A stretch of 64,000 nt of DNA from Paenibacillus sp. FSL R5-0517 (GCF_037974355.1 NZ_CP150235.1:5766001-5830000); one strand, 5' to 3'. Counted from the stretch's first letter, positions 1-8,130 are shown. A program made the numbers and translations. Notes: generated from the sequence alone by a model not told the origin.

Positions 1-499
1 AGGACTCCACACTCACAGCTTCCAGCTTCTCAAAAAACGGTTCCAACTCAGCTACAAGAAGGTTATATCGTTCCTGCTCCACTGTACTCCACTGCTCTGG
101 ATGCATGTTTCCCTTAGAATCTGCAAGATTTACCGCCATTTGCCCCATTTGTTTCAGCAAGTCCATATATTGAACAAATTCTTCTTCACTGAAATGCGCC
201 TTGGCCGTCTGTAATTTCGCTTCCAACCTCATATAATTCTCAGCTGTTCCGCCCATAGCAGCGATATTTTCCTGTGAACCATATATTCCGTCCGCGAGAT
301 AGGTGTACCCTGCATAGGCTCCGGTGGGAATAATGAGTACAACAGCCAATAGCCCAGTGACCAGCCATCTTTTTCGATTTCTTCTAATGTGAGAATCACT
401 TCGAATACCATCTAACATTTTATGTTTAATTCTCGCAGGAACGGACCACTCTTTAGTCTCTTCCTGGTAGGCTGTTCGCAACTCTTCATCGATTCTCAT
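1..499 (-). CDS. Membrane-anchored partner of ECF sigma factor, partial (C-terminus outside window)
   Basis: The reverse strand reads open from an ATG at 499 to the window edge, giving about 166 residues with no stop. The start MRIDEELRTAYQ is followed by a basic stretch (RRNRKRW, about residues 39-45) and one transmembrane segment (about 46-65, LVTGLLAVVLIIPTGAYAGY). A mostly charged extracytoplasmic region follows. The first 14 bases overlap the end of the upstream sigma factor gene, so the two are probably translationally coupled. A short cytoplasmic N-terminus, one TM and an outer domain directly behind an ECF sigma gene fit an anti-sigma or sigma-linked sensor. It resembles what I recall of DUF3600-type Bacillus proteins, but I see no zinc-binding anti-sigma motif. 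The role is inferred from position. Confidence 0.7.
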   Translation of the reverse strand, partial: MRIDEELRTAYQEETKEWSVPARIKHKMLDGIRSDSHIRRNRKRWLVTGLLAVVLIIPTGAYAGYTYLADGIYGSQENIAAMGGTAENYMRLEAKLQTAKAHFSEEEFVQYMDLLKQMGQMAVNLADSKGNMHPEQWSTVEQERYNLLVAELEPFFEKLEAVSVES

Positions 500-1073
500 G
501 CAGATTCTCCACCTTTCCCCGTAACCTTGGATTCATCTTCTCTTTTTGTCTCAACTTCGCCAGCGCCGCATGTATGCGCGATTTCACGGTTCCAAGCGGA
601 ATCTCCAATATGCCAGCAATCTCCTCTTGCGTGTATTCATTTAAATAATGAAGTGTGATCACCTGCTGCAGCTTGTACGGCAAACGACGTACCTGTTCCA
701 GCAGAGGACGATTTGCCAGTTTGTTGACCAGATCAGTGGAAAAATCATATTCCAATCCCACGTCAGATTTTTCGATTCGCTTGCCAAACCGAAACTGCAT
801 CAACCTTTTGCGTCGATAACTCTGGACATGTCGCATCGTCACACCCATTAACCAGGGACGAAACGCACGCTCCGCATCATATCGCGCCAATGATCGATAC
901 GCCTGAATGTATATCTCTTGGACCACATCCTCCGCGTCAGACTCGTCCTTGATGAGAAATCGTACAGTCCGATATACACCCGTCACTGTTTTCTCATATA
1001 ATTCTCCGTATGCTTCTTCATGCCCCGCACGTATTAACGTTACAAGTTGTATGTACTCATCTTGATCACTCAT
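486..1073 (-). CDS. ECF-type RNA polymerase sigma factor (sigma-70 family)
   Basis: This 195-residue protein has the two-domain ECF architecture. Region 2 spans about residues 22-90, with the typical DAEDVVQEIYIQAYRSL stretch followed by RPWLMGVTMRHV. Region 4 spans about 128-180, with the helix-turn-helix TQEEIAGILEIPLGTVKSR. It should direct RNA polymerase to a small regulon, probably concerned with envelope stress, and be held in check by the co-transcribed membrane protein that starts inside its last codons. A good ribosome binding site (aaggagg near 1085-1091) precedes the start. I could not assign a subgroup; it is not the SigY-like factor found later in this window. I saw no convincing autoregulatory promoter upstream. 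Confidence 0.88.
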   Translation of the reverse strand: MSDQDEYIQLVTLIRAGHEEAYGELYEKTVTGVYRTVRFLIKDESDAEDVVQEIYIQAYRSLARYDAERAFRPWLMGVTMRHVQSYRRKRLMQFRFGKRIEKSDVGLEYDFSTDLVNKLANRPLLEQVRRLPYKLQQVITLHYLNEYTQEEIAGILEIPLGTVKSRIHAALAKLRQKEKMNPRLRGKVENLHENR

Positions 1074-1643
1074 TATCCATCCCCTTCCTCCTTACACTAT
1101 ATATTGGCATGCCCGCATCATATCGTTCGATTTATTTTATGGAATGAGTAGACAAGGTTATGGTTCAGGCTGATACAAAAAGTCCTCTGGTGTTCATCAT
1201 GATATAATATACCTAATATTGATATAACTGGAGTTTTTGCATCTGAATTTTACAATCACCTTTAGGATTTTGGTTATCTTTTCTTCTTTTTCTTTTCAAA
1301 AACGAACATAGGAGTAAATTAGCAGGGGTGGTCACAACTGTAATGAAATTTTTTAGCAAATTGTACTCAGAATATCTACTGATTCCACGATCTCTACGTT
1401 TATTGTTTCTGTGGGCATGGATTGTTTTGTTTTTTGTTGCTGGTGCCAAATTCAGATGGTTTTACTTCCTACAATAATCTGCCGAACAGTCTGTTCTCAT
1501 CGGAAATAAAAAAAGAGCTGAGTCGTCATCATGACGTCTCGGCTCTTCTGATATTCAGAATTTCTATAGAAAATCCCTCACAAGTTCTTCAGAGTTTATC
1601 TCTACTATGGTTGCATTGATAAATCCGTATAGGAGTTGAGCAT
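1074..1643. other. Intergenic region without a supported gene
   Basis: This AT-rich divergent region separates the sigma factor and the PAP2 gene. It contains the orphan hairpin at 1508-1547 and the promoter regions of both neighbours. Short reading frames in both strands have no ribosome binding site or recognisable motif. Confidence 0.5.
1508..1547 (-). terminator. Orphan intrinsic terminator pointing to the minus strand
   Basis: Arms 1513-1522 and 1538-1547, extended by 1524-1528 with 1532-1536, form a hairpin of about 15 pairs with a three-base loop. A run of seven A (1508-1514) becomes a T-tract on the minus strand. There is no minus-strand gene upstream of it, because the next gene (1644) runs on the plus strand. 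Confidence 0.65.
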
Positions 1644-2291
1644 TTGAAGCTTTCCAGTCCTTCATCTACCAAATCAGCTTGGATTTCCCTACTTTGGCTT
1701 GCAGCCGTCCCGATCTTAAATATTTTCTACGGTGTACTAAATCGCCCCGGGGCTCATGTCTATAGTCTTGCAACGCCCCTCGATTCCATGATCCCTTTTG
1801 TCCCGTTATTTATCATCCCTTATGTATTATGGTACCCGTTCATTACTGGTGCATTAATAGCACTTGCTTTTAAGGAAAAGCGCACCTATTTTCAAACGCT
1901 CATTGCACTTTGCAGCGGTCTGGTGATCTCATACCTCTTCTTTGCTCTGTTCCAGACAGCGATTGAGCGCCCGAATATCCGGTGTGAGAAAGGAATTCTT
2001 TTCACGATGGTTGATTATATCTACCGTAACGATCAACCCTACAACTGTTTTCCAAGTATTCACGTACTCACGAGTTACCTGATCCTTAGAGGAACGGGTG
2101 TATTTGGACGAGCGATATGGGCGATGACTTCCACCTTCTCGATTCTTATCATCGTGTCTACCGTACTGGTAAAACAACATGTCATCGTAGATATTGCAGG
2201 TGGCATCTTGGTTGGAGAACTTTGTTTCCGATTGGTTGGATCAACCCTCCATTCTTCCTCATCCCATGTTAAATCGACTCGATTGGAGTGA
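1644..2291 (+). CDS. PAP2-superfamily membrane phosphatase / inositolphosphotransferase-like protein
   Basis: This 215-residue polytopic protein has five or six hydrophobic segments. PAP2 signature elements are visible: RP at 109-110 (a weak C1), the C2-like CFPSIH with H140, and a C3-like KQH...D with H179 and D183. The SIH (rather than SGH) form of C2 is typical of the branch that includes inositol-phosphoceramide synthase-like and AUR1-like proteins. It therefore probably hydrolyses or transfers a lipid phosphate at the outer membrane leaflet. It starts at TTG 1644 behind AGGAG at 1631-1635. It is the first gene of a plus-strand series of lipid/membrane genes but has its own terminator (2422-2450), so it is likely a separate transcript. 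The substrate cannot be read from the sequence. Confidence 0.8.
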   Translation: MKLSSPSSTKSAWISLLWLAAVPILNIFYGVLNRPGAHVYSLATPLDSMIPFVPLFIIPYVLWYPFITGALIALAFKEKRTYFQTLIALCSGLVISYLFFALFQTAIERPNIRCEKGILFTMVDYIYRNDQPYNCFPSIHVLTSYLILRGTGVFGRAIWAMTSTFSILIIVSTVLVKQHVIVDIAGGILVGELCFRLVGSTLHSSSSHVKSTRLE

Positions 2292-2421
2292 ATTGGAGTG
2301 AGATGAATATTGACAGCTGGCTCTTATCTTTCGTCAAAAAATTGAAATGCACTCCACAACCTATTATTTCGTGTGCTCAAACACTCCATCCAGATGAACA
2401 CAGCACACCTATGGATCAAGT

Positions 2422-2452
2422 CTTGCCAATTAAGTTGGCAAGGCTTTTTTCT
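2422..2452 (+). terminator. Intrinsic terminator after the PAP2 gene
   Basis: The stem CTTGCCAA / TTGGCAAG (2422-2429 with 2435-2442) has a 5-nt loop and is followed by a T-tract from 2445. Confidence 0.85.
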
Positions 2453-2572
2453 CTTGCACGTCATTGTTTGGCTTTACTTATGTATTCTTTAGATTTTCTT
2501 CAGATTTATACTCATTAATTCCTTAGTTTTTTTCATTATGCTTGCAATATCAACAAGAGAGGGGGCAAAACA

Positions 2573-3076
2573 ATGATCAGTAATACGATCTTGGAGCTGC
2601 TTCATCAGTATGGATATCTGATTTTTTATTTTGCCTTCTCATTAGGGCCTTTCGGCATTCCAATTCCGAACGAGATCACGATTATCAGTGGTGCCATTCT
2701 AGCCCACACTGGAGTTATCAATTCATGGATCACATACTTCTGTATTTTATCAGGACTACTAACGGCCATTACCTTTGCTTATTTTGCAGGGAGATTATTT
2801 GGAACCAAGATAAAACCCAAATTTCAACATCATAAACACTTCGTCAAGGCCGAACTGATTTTGAATAAGAGTGGCAAATGGGCGATGTGCATTGGTTTGT
2901 TCATTCCAATTGTGCGATATGTTCTTCCTTTGCTTATTGGAATGAGCGGTGTGCATTATCGAAAATTTGCTCTCATCTCATATTCCAGTGCTTTGTTATG
3001 GACCTTAACGTATTTTACAGCGGGAATCTACTTCGGCGGTCCTATTTTATCCACGCTTCAATTATTACATCTCTAA
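2573..3076 (+). CDS. DedA-family membrane protein
   Basis: This 167-residue DedA/SNARE-associated family protein belongs to a group implicated in lipid (undecaprenyl phosphate or phosphatidylethanolamine) flipping and membrane homeostasis. The start MISNTILELLHQYGYL leads into the family hallmark FGIPIPNEITIISGA (residues about 28-42). The second conserved segment includes FIPIVRYVLPLLIGMSG, which holds the conserved arginine and the re-entrant loop; it is followed by C-terminal TMs. GAGAGGGGG gives a strong ribosome binding site before the ATG. The methyltransferase gene follows within 50 bases, so the two are probably co-transcribed. A second DedA paralogue sits at 51580-52194. Confidence 0.87.
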   Translation: MISNTILELLHQYGYLIFYFAFSLGPFGIPIPNEITIISGAILAHTGVINSWITYFCILSGLLTAITFAYFAGRLFGTKIKPKFQHHKHFVKAELILNKSGKWAMCIGLFIPIVRYVLPLLIGMSGVHYRKFALISYSSALLWTLTYFTAGIYFGGPILSTLQLLHL

Positions 3077-3121
3077 CTGGTTTTGCTAACACACCATCAC
3101 AGATACGGAGGAACCACACAC

Positions 3122-3688
3122 ATGAATTCCAATCAACCACTATTATTTCTGAAAAGCTTTCTTCAAAGCCCCAAACATGTTGGCAGCATCATTCCCAGTT
3201 CCCGGTTTCTCGCCAACAAAATGGTGAATCAAGCCTCTTGGCTGGAGGCAAAAGCAGTTGCCGAACTCGGATCGGGTACAGGGCCGATCACTCGTTATAT
3301 TCAACAACAGGTGCAGGACTCCACCAAAGTCCTATTGTTTGAGATGAACGACACAATGAGGAATAATCTTCAGACAGCATACCCGGAGTTCTCCTGTTAT
3401 CCAGACGCCGCTCGATTGGTAGAATCCATAATTCAAGAGGGCGTTCAGCAATTGGATTACATCTTTAGCGGGTTGCCCTTCTTCAACTTTGAGCCTGAAT
3501 TAAGAAATACGTTGGTAGAGCAGATCCATAAGGCACTCAAACCCGGAGGATTTTTCATCGCCTTTCAATATTCACTTCAAATGAAAAAATTATTATCCGA
3601 ACACTTTATCATCGAAAAAATAGAATTAGTGCCTTTGAATATCCCACCTGCATTCGTTTATGTCTGTCGCAAAAAGGAAACAATTTAA
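3122..3688 (+). CDS. Class I SAM-dependent methyltransferase, phospholipid N-methyltransferase (PmtA)-like, copy 1
   Basis: This is a soluble protein of 188 residues. The N-terminal SPKHVGSIIPSSRFLA resembles the PxxxGSxxPSSxxLA signature of bacterial PmtA/KsgA-like methyltransferases. It is followed by the SAM-binding AELGSGTG motif (about residues 48-55), an acidic strand end (FEMND), LPFFNF in place of the usual catalytic NPP(Y/F)-like motif, and GG in the post-motif LKPGGFF. I chose ATG 3122 because GGAGG (3106-3110) precedes it; an upstream in-frame TTG at 3083 has no ribosome binding site. A clear paralogue lies at 5592-6191, on the other side of a two-component system. Lipid substrate is inferred from the family and from the PAP2/DedA neighbours; an rRNA or small-molecule substrate is not excluded. 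Confidence 0.78.
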   Translation: MNSNQPLLFLKSFLQSPKHVGSIIPSSRFLANKMVNQASWLEAKAVAELGSGTGPITRYIQQQVQDSTKVLLFEMNDTMRNNLQTAYPEFSCYPDAARLVESIIQEGVQQLDYIFSGLPFFNFEPELRNTLVEQIHKALKPGGFFIAFQYSLQMKKLLSEHFIIEKIELVPLNIPPAFVYVCRKKETI

Positions 3689-3724
3689 ACATTCCTGACT
3701 ATCGTTTACACTGATGTTATCCTC

Positions 3725-3753
3725 TTGATAAGAAATTAAAATGTTATTTAGAT
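3725..3753 (+). promoter_or_regulatory. Candidate sigma-A promoter for the two-component operon
   Basis: TTGATA (3725-3730) is separated by 17 bases from TTAGAT (3748-3753). It lies just upstream of the ribosome binding site AAGGAGT (3762-3768) of the response regulator. Confidence 0.4.
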
Positions 3754-3777
3754 TAGAGCAAAAAGGAGTGTTGAATC

Positions 3778-4458
3778 ATGAGTACCATTCTTGTTGTTGA
3801 TGATGAACCCGATATCCGTGATGTCATTCATGTCTATTTACGTAACGAAGGATATCAGGTCATTGAAGCAGCCAACGGCGAAGAAGCGCTAAATATTATC
3901 AATACAACATCAGTCCAACTCGTCATATTAGATGTTATGATGCCCATTATGGACGGAATCAAAGCCTGCTTCAAAATAAGAGAAGTATCAACCACTCCGA
4001 TCATTATGTTATCTGCCAAGGAAGAAGACATTGATAAAATTACAGGCCTGACTACCGGGGCCGACGATTACATGGTCAAACCCTTTAATCCATTAGAATT
4101 ACTGGCTCGTGTTAAAGCTCAGCTCCGACGTCAAACATTGATCGGGAAACCGGAATCGAGTTCACTGATCCTCATTAAGGACCTTGTCATTGATACAAGC
4201 AAGCATTCAGTAAAGTTAAAAGAGAATGACATTTCACTAACCCCTCTGGAGTTCTCCATTCTGGTGTTACTTGCGAGTCATCCTGGACAAGTATTCAGCT
4301 CCGAGAAGATTTACGAAACCGTATGGAAAGAACCTTACGGGTATTCGGATAATACGGTGATGGTTCATATTCGCAATCTGCGAGAAAAGCTGGAATTGAC
4401 TCCACGAGAACCTCAGTATATTAAAACGGTATGGGGAGTAGGTTATAAAATTGATTAA
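3778..4458 (+). CDS. OmpR/PhoB-family response regulator
   Basis: The protein has 226 residues. The receiver domain (1-120) carries the acidic pair D8-D9, the phospho-acceptor D52 in VILDVMMP, a switch threonine/serine region (IIMLSA) and the conserved K101 in MVKPF. The C-terminal winged helix (about 135-226) has LTPLEFSIL and the recognition-helix region YSDNTVMVHIRNLREKL, ending in VWGVGYKID. It overlaps the kinase gene by 8 bases. Given its place between two paralogous lipid-methyltransferase-like genes, it probably controls this locus. VanR/ResD-type naming would be over-precise. Confidence 0.92.
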   Translation: MSTILVVDDEPDIRDVIHVYLRNEGYQVIEAANGEEALNIINTTSVQLVILDVMMPIMDGIKACFKIREVSTTPIIMLSAKEEDIDKITGLTTGADDYMVKPFNPLELLARVKAQLRRQTLIGKPESSSLILIKDLVIDTSKHSVKLKENDISLTPLEFSILVLLASHPGQVFSSEKIYETVWKEPYGYSDNTVMVHIRNLREKLELTPREPQYIKTVWGVGYKID

Positions 4459-5557
4459 ACGATTACAGCAATCCAAACAAACGAAAAAAATACAGATCCA
4501 TATCCTCAATCGAATGGTGATCAGTTTTGTAATTTCAATTGTCGGATCAGTGATTATCAATAATATCCTTATTACGATTGTGGCAAAAATCAGTGAAGGT
4601 TTGGAGTGGAATTGGATTCTCAACTACTTCCCTTATATTCTGACACCTATATTTATCTTAATCTTTACGCTTACTTTTTTGAGTTCCACACGAAAAATTG
4701 TAAGAGACATCATTTCACTGGAGCAAGGGCTTCAAATCATATCTGAAGGTAATTTAAACTACAGGGTACCTGTAGTTCGACAAGATGAACTGGGCCGGGT
4801 TGCTTCCAACATTAATCATATGACTGAACAGTTGCAGATACAGATGAGCAAGGAGCGCGAATTGGAAAAATCCAAGATGGACATGATCACAGGCATCTCA
4901 CATGACCTGCGTACACCGCTTACCAGCATAATTGGTTATATTGAACTTCTCAAATCAGAATCATTTCAAGACAAAGCTGAGTATGACCGCTTCATTCAAA
5001 ACACCTATAACAAAGCAACGCATTTGAAGAAGTTACTCGATGATCTATTTGAATACACACGTCTTAACGCAGTGAACACCCAATTGGATTTGAAAAAGGT
5101 TGACCTATGTCAGCTATTGGATCAATTGTTGTTTGAATTCGAGCCTTTAGCTCAGGAGAATGGGGTTCATATTGAGAAAAAACTCGGTGATGCTCCAATC
5201 ATGGTTTCCTTGGATAGTGATAAAATTGCACGAGCCATCGACAATCTTCTCATGAATGCACTGAAGTATTCCTTTAAACCGGGTACGATTCATGTTCGAA
5301 TGAGTGTGCGGCATAATCACGTTACCATTGAAGTAGAGAATAAAGGCATGCCACTAACAATAGAACAAAAAAACAGACTGTTTGATCGCTTTTATAAGGT
5401 GGATTATTCGAGGAATAGCGAAGGCATTCAATCAGGATCTGGTCTGGGTCTTTCTATTGCGAGGAACATTGCGGAGTTACACCAGGGGACTTTAACACTA
5501 CAACATACACTTAACGTATTTATCTTCCAACTAAACTTGCCTTCCAACATCAAGTGA
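4451..5557 (+). CDS. Sensor histidine kinase with two close transmembrane helices
   Basis: This 368-residue partner of the preceding regulator starts at TTG 4451, inside that gene. Two TM helices (about 21-45 and 58-80) leave only a very short external loop (about a dozen residues). It therefore looks like an intramembrane-sensing kinase rather than one with an extracellular ligand domain. A HAMP-like linker (about 80-135) leads to the HisKA dimerisation helix with ISHDLRTPLTSIIGY, phospho-acceptor H151. The HATPase domain shows N-box NLLMNALKYS, GSGLGLSI (G2 box) and the intermediate F-box DRFYKVD. A short external loop beside lipid-modifying genes suggests that it monitors the membrane itself; this last point is inference. 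Confidence 0.92.
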   Translation: MIKRLQQSKQTKKIQIHILNRMVISFVISIVGSVIINNILITIVAKISEGLEWNWILNYFPYILTPIFILIFTLTFLSSTRKIVRDIISLEQGLQIISEGNLNYRVPVVRQDELGRVASNINHMTEQLQIQMSKERELEKSKMDMITGISHDLRTPLTSIIGYIELLKSESFQDKAEYDRFIQNTYNKATHLKKLLDDLFEYTRLNAVNTQLDLKKVDLCQLLDQLLFEFEPLAQENGVHIEKKLGDAPIMVSLDSDKIARAIDNLLMNALKYSFKPGTIHVRMSVRHNHVTIEVENKGMPLTIEQKNRLFDRFYKVDYSRNSEGIQSGSGLGLSIARNIAELHQGTLTLQHTLNVFIFQLNLPSNIK

Positions 5558-5591
5558 ACCATCAATGCATCTAACCATGGAGGATACCAAG

Positions 5592-6191
5592 ATGAAAACA
5601 CCCGAACCATTTCTTTTCCTGCAAGGATTTCTGAGGAATCCCAAACGAGTAGGCAGTGTCCTGCCCAGTTCCAAATTTCTAGCTCGTAAAATCGTCCAAT
5701 CTATACGATGGGATGAGGTTAGGAGCATTGCTGAGCTGGGGCCAGGAACAGGCGCTGTTACACGTCTCATGAGAGCACATTTACCGCAATCTGCAACTGT
5801 GTTTTTATTTGAAAGAGACCCCAAAATGAGAAGTAATCTGAAGAGGACATATCCTGAATTCATGTTCCATTCGAATGCATCCTATCTGTTGAAAAGAATC
5901 AATCAAGAACATGTGCAACAATTGGATAGTATCATTTGCGGACTGCCCTTTTTTAATTTCTCCAGAGAAATGAGACAAAATATCCTGTCACAGATCCATA
6001 CAGCGCTGCGACCTGGAGGCATTTTAGTTTTGTACCAGTACTCACTTCATATGAAGAAACGTTTAGCTGAGTTATTTGAGATCGAGAAAATTCAATTTGA
6101 ACCCCTCAGCTTCCCGCCTGCTTTTGTGTATGTTTGTCGTAAAAGACAAGATGAAGGAGCCAGTAAAACAAGCGAATTGGAGGAAAGCTGA
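5592..6191 (+). CDS. Class I SAM-dependent methyltransferase, PmtA-like, copy 2
   Basis: This 199-residue paralogue of the protein at 3122-3688 shares roughly half its residues by eye. The shared blocks are NPKRVGSVLPSSKFLA, AELGPGTG, GLPFFNF, LRPGG, YSLHMKK and the near-identical PPAFVYVCRK end. ATG 5592 is preferred because TGGAGG (5578-5583) sits 8 bases upstream; in-frame ATGs at 5565 and 5577 lie before or inside that site. It carries an extra charged tail of about 15 residues (DEGASKTSELEES). It follows the kinase by 34 bases, so it is probably in the same operon and regulated by the pair. It ends convergently with the gene at 6248. The substrate is not visible; phospholipid methylation is the leading guess from family resemblance. 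Confidence 0.78.
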   Translation: MKTPEPFLFLQGFLRNPKRVGSVLPSSKFLARKIVQSIRWDEVRSIAELGPGTGAVTRLMRAHLPQSATVFLFERDPKMRSNLKRTYPEFMFHSNASYLLKRINQEHVQQLDSIICGLPFFNFSREMRQNILSQIHTALRPGGILVLYQYSLHMKKRLAELFEIEKIQFEPLSFPPAFVYVCRKRQDEGASKTSELEES

Positions 6192-6247
6192 TTGTTTTAT
6201 TACTACAGAACTCAATCGAATTATGCAAATGATGTTTTGCTATCTTC

Positions 6248-6640
6248 TCATTTTACGGTTGCCAGCCAATGATATGCCTCATCTATGTCATGAAACTCTT
6301 GAGATGGATTGGATATGTCCATTCCTGAGAGCATTCGGTTTGCACTCGATTTAGCTATCGCTTTATGGGGAACTAGCAGTGCTGAATACTTTAGTCCTGC
6401 TTCGAGTGATCTCGGATGCCACTCTTTTGCAACCCACTCTTGGTCATCTGGCGAAATAACAGCCAAGTGACGGCTATCGTATAACGTCTTATTCGAGCGT
6501 TTTTGCACCGCTAACTCCAACAATTTATTTAGCGGTGTACGATATTGTTCACCTTGTGCAAAGCTCTTCCATTGCAAAACAGCTACCTTATTTTCCTCAT
6601 TCCATGAAACGGTTGCTTGGGGGGAATCATAAAAGATCAA
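6248..6640 (-). CDS. SpoIIAA-like / STAS-type small protein
   Basis: This 130-residue soluble protein begins MIFYDSPQATVSWNEENKVAVLQWKSF. It alternates strands and amphipathic helices and contains a KTLYDSRHLAVISPDDQEWVA block of the kind seen in SpoIIAA-like (STAS/SEC14-related) proteins, whose members often bind lipids or act as adaptors. It lacks a serine phosphorylation site I can assign with confidence. It lies downstream of and co-directional with the SDR at 6665, 24 bases away, and ends tail to tail with the methyltransferase gene. The fold assignment is tentative. Confidence 0.6.
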   Translation of the reverse strand: MIFYDSPQATVSWNEENKVAVLQWKSFAQGEQYRTPLNKLLELAVQKRSNKTLYDSRHLAVISPDDQEWVAKEWHPRSLEAGLKYSALLVPHKAIAKSSANRMLSGMDISNPSQEFHDIDEAYHWLATVK

Positions 6641-6664
6641 ATCGACCAGCTCCTTTTTAGATGT

Positions 6665-7447
6665 TTAATGTCCTGTCTTATCCTGTGAGGATCTAATCAT
6701 GCGAGTCATCATCTTACGCGGCAACAACCGCGGCATAAACGCGATGAATCGGTTCCGAGCACCAGGCATAATTAACGTCTTGCCACGCAAGAAACCTTGG
6801 TACCCTTCTTCAGCCACCTGCCCCGCTTCCATGATAGGGCCCTGCAGCATCTTCGAGACACCCATACCCGAACGATCAACAAAGCCGGTAGAGGTCAGGC
6901 CTGGACACAGTGCCGTTACCGTAACACCCGTTCCGCTTACTTCATTCTCCAAAGCTTCGGTGAACGATAACACGTATGCCTTTGTTGCATAATATACCGA
7001 CATCATCGGTCCAGGGAAAAAACCTACCAACGAAGCCACATTCATCACACCGCCGTGCCCACGTTGGATCATATCCGGTAAGAACAGCTTGGTCATGATG
7101 GTTAAAGCCTTGATATTCACGTCAATCATATTGACTTCTTGTTCCAGTTCCGTTTCCATAAACGTCCCGAACAGACCGAAGCCTGCATTGTTGACAAGAT
7201 AATCAACAACAATCCCCTTTTCCTTCAGCTCATGATAAATCTCCTGTGGTACCCCAGGTGCCGCCACATCTTTGGCAATAACCGTCATCTGAATGCCATA
7301 CTTTTTCTGATACTCCTGAGCTAAATCCTGTATCTTACCCTCGCTTCGTGCTACCAGCACAATATGATGTCCGCCTTCGGCAAATCGATCTGCTAACTCT
7401 TTACCAATCCCACCTGAGACCCCTGTGATGAGAACTGTCTTTCTCAT
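6665..7447 (-). CDS. Short-chain dehydrogenase/reductase (SDR), classical type
   Basis: The protein has 260 residues. The Rossmann nucleotide-binding motif TGVSGGIG is at 8-15, the NNAG motif at 86-89, the catalytic serine at S139 and the YxxxK pair at Y152/K156. It is therefore an intact NAD(P)-dependent oxidoreductase; the substrate cannot be told. The basic residues in ARSEGK after the second strand suggest NADP preference. It is the last or penultimate gene of a minus-strand set that includes a TetR regulator (7540-8118). The gap between them contains an AACATATGTT palindrome and an AGAACGAACATTCT inverted repeat, so it may be under control of that regulator. Confidence 0.9.
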   Translation of the reverse strand: MRKTVLITGVSGGIGKELADRFAEGGHHIVLVARSEGKIQDLAQEYQKKYGIQMTVIAKDVAAPGVPQEIYHELKEKGIVVDYLVNNAGFGLFGTFMETELEQEVNMIDVNIKALTIMTKLFLPDMIQRGHGGVMNVASLVGFFPGPMMSVYYATKAYVLSFTEALENEVSGTGVTVTALCPGLTSTGFVDRSGMGVSKMLQGPIMEAGQVAEEGYQGFLRGKTLIMPGARNRFIAFMPRLLPRKMMTRMIRSSQDKTGH

Positions 7448-7478
7448 GTCGTTACCTGCCTCTCTTTTCTTTTCTATA

Positions 7479-7520
7479 ACATATGTTCATCTGAAACACC
7501 CATATTAGAACGAACATTCT
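7479..7520. promoter_or_regulatory. Candidate operator region upstream of the SDR gene
   Basis: Two inverted repeats lie between the TetR gene and the SDR gene: AACATATGTT at about 7479-7488 and AGAACGAACATTCT at about 7507-7520. The second resembles, imperfectly, the AGAACGATCGTTCT motif found at 11441 and 12548. Confidence 0.35.
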
Positions 7521-7539
7521 TTAAAAGGCAGAAAAAAGA

Positions 7540-8118
7540 CTACCTTAGTATGAGATCCATAGATAGCGTCCCTATACGAAGAAGTTTTTCCTCGGTTATT
7601 GAAGTCTTGGCCATCACCCTTAGCCCAACGCCTACATTATGCAAATATTCCGCCAATAGCTCGGCGTTGTACTCCATTGTGAATTCACCTTCTTGCTGTC
7701 CCCACACAATCATGTCCTTGATGAGTTTCTCCGTATTTGCAAACATCTCCGTCGATCGGTTGTTCATGTCGTCATCGCGTGCCGCTAATTCTACCGTCGA
7801 ATTGACAATCAAGCAGCCTGATGAAGGATGCTCCTCTTCATGAATTAAAGAGGAAAATATAAACTGAAGTGCTTCCGTTGCCGTTGTAGAACGCTTTACA
7901 CCTGCCGCAAGAGCTGAGCTGATTTTGTGATCATACAGATCTACTGCCTTCAGAAACAAGGTATGTTTATCACCAAATGTGTCATACAAGCTTTTACGAT
8001 GAATTCCCATATGATGGACCAGATCCTTCATAGACGTCTTTTCATAACCTTGTTTCCAAAAAAGTCTCATTGCTTTATCCAGAACAACAGACTCTTCGAA
8101 CTCTTTGCTTCTCGCCAT
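7540..8118 (-). CDS. TetR/AcrR-family transcriptional regulator
   Basis: This 192-residue protein has an N-terminal DNA-binding domain (about 8-55) with the helix-turn-helix core SMKDLVHHMGIHRKSLYDTF, typical of TetR-family repressors. The C-terminal all-helical ligand/dimer domain contains a conserved cysteine (SGCLIVN) and resembles the YxaF/LmrA-type C-terminal domain. A TGTTCA-N5-TGAACA inverted repeat sits directly behind its ribosome binding site (8131-8147), which suggests autorepression. It is surrounded by redox enzymes (SDR, MDR, OYE), so an electrophile or quinone-like inducer is plausible. The ligand is unknown. Confidence 0.9.
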   Translation of the reverse strand: MARSKEFEESVVLDKAMRLFWKQGYEKTSMKDLVHHMGIHRKSLYDTFGDKHTLFLKAVDLYDHKISSALAAGVKRSTTATEALQFIFSSLIHEEEHPSSGCLIVNSTVELAARDDDMNNRSTEMFANTEKLIKDMIVWGQQEGEFTMEYNAELLAEYLHNVGVGLRVMAKTSITEEKLLRIGTLSMDLILR

Positions 8119-8130
8119 TGGCTTTCCTCC

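Noticed and set aside
1422..1619. Plus-strand frame and a minus-strand frame (1213-1449) in the sigma-PAP2 gap
   Set aside because: AT-rich, no ribosome binding site, and the first spans the orphan terminator hairpin.
2288..2518. A 76-codon plus-strand frame after the PAP2 gene
   Set aside because: It runs through the strong terminator at 2422-2452 and has no domain or conserved pattern.
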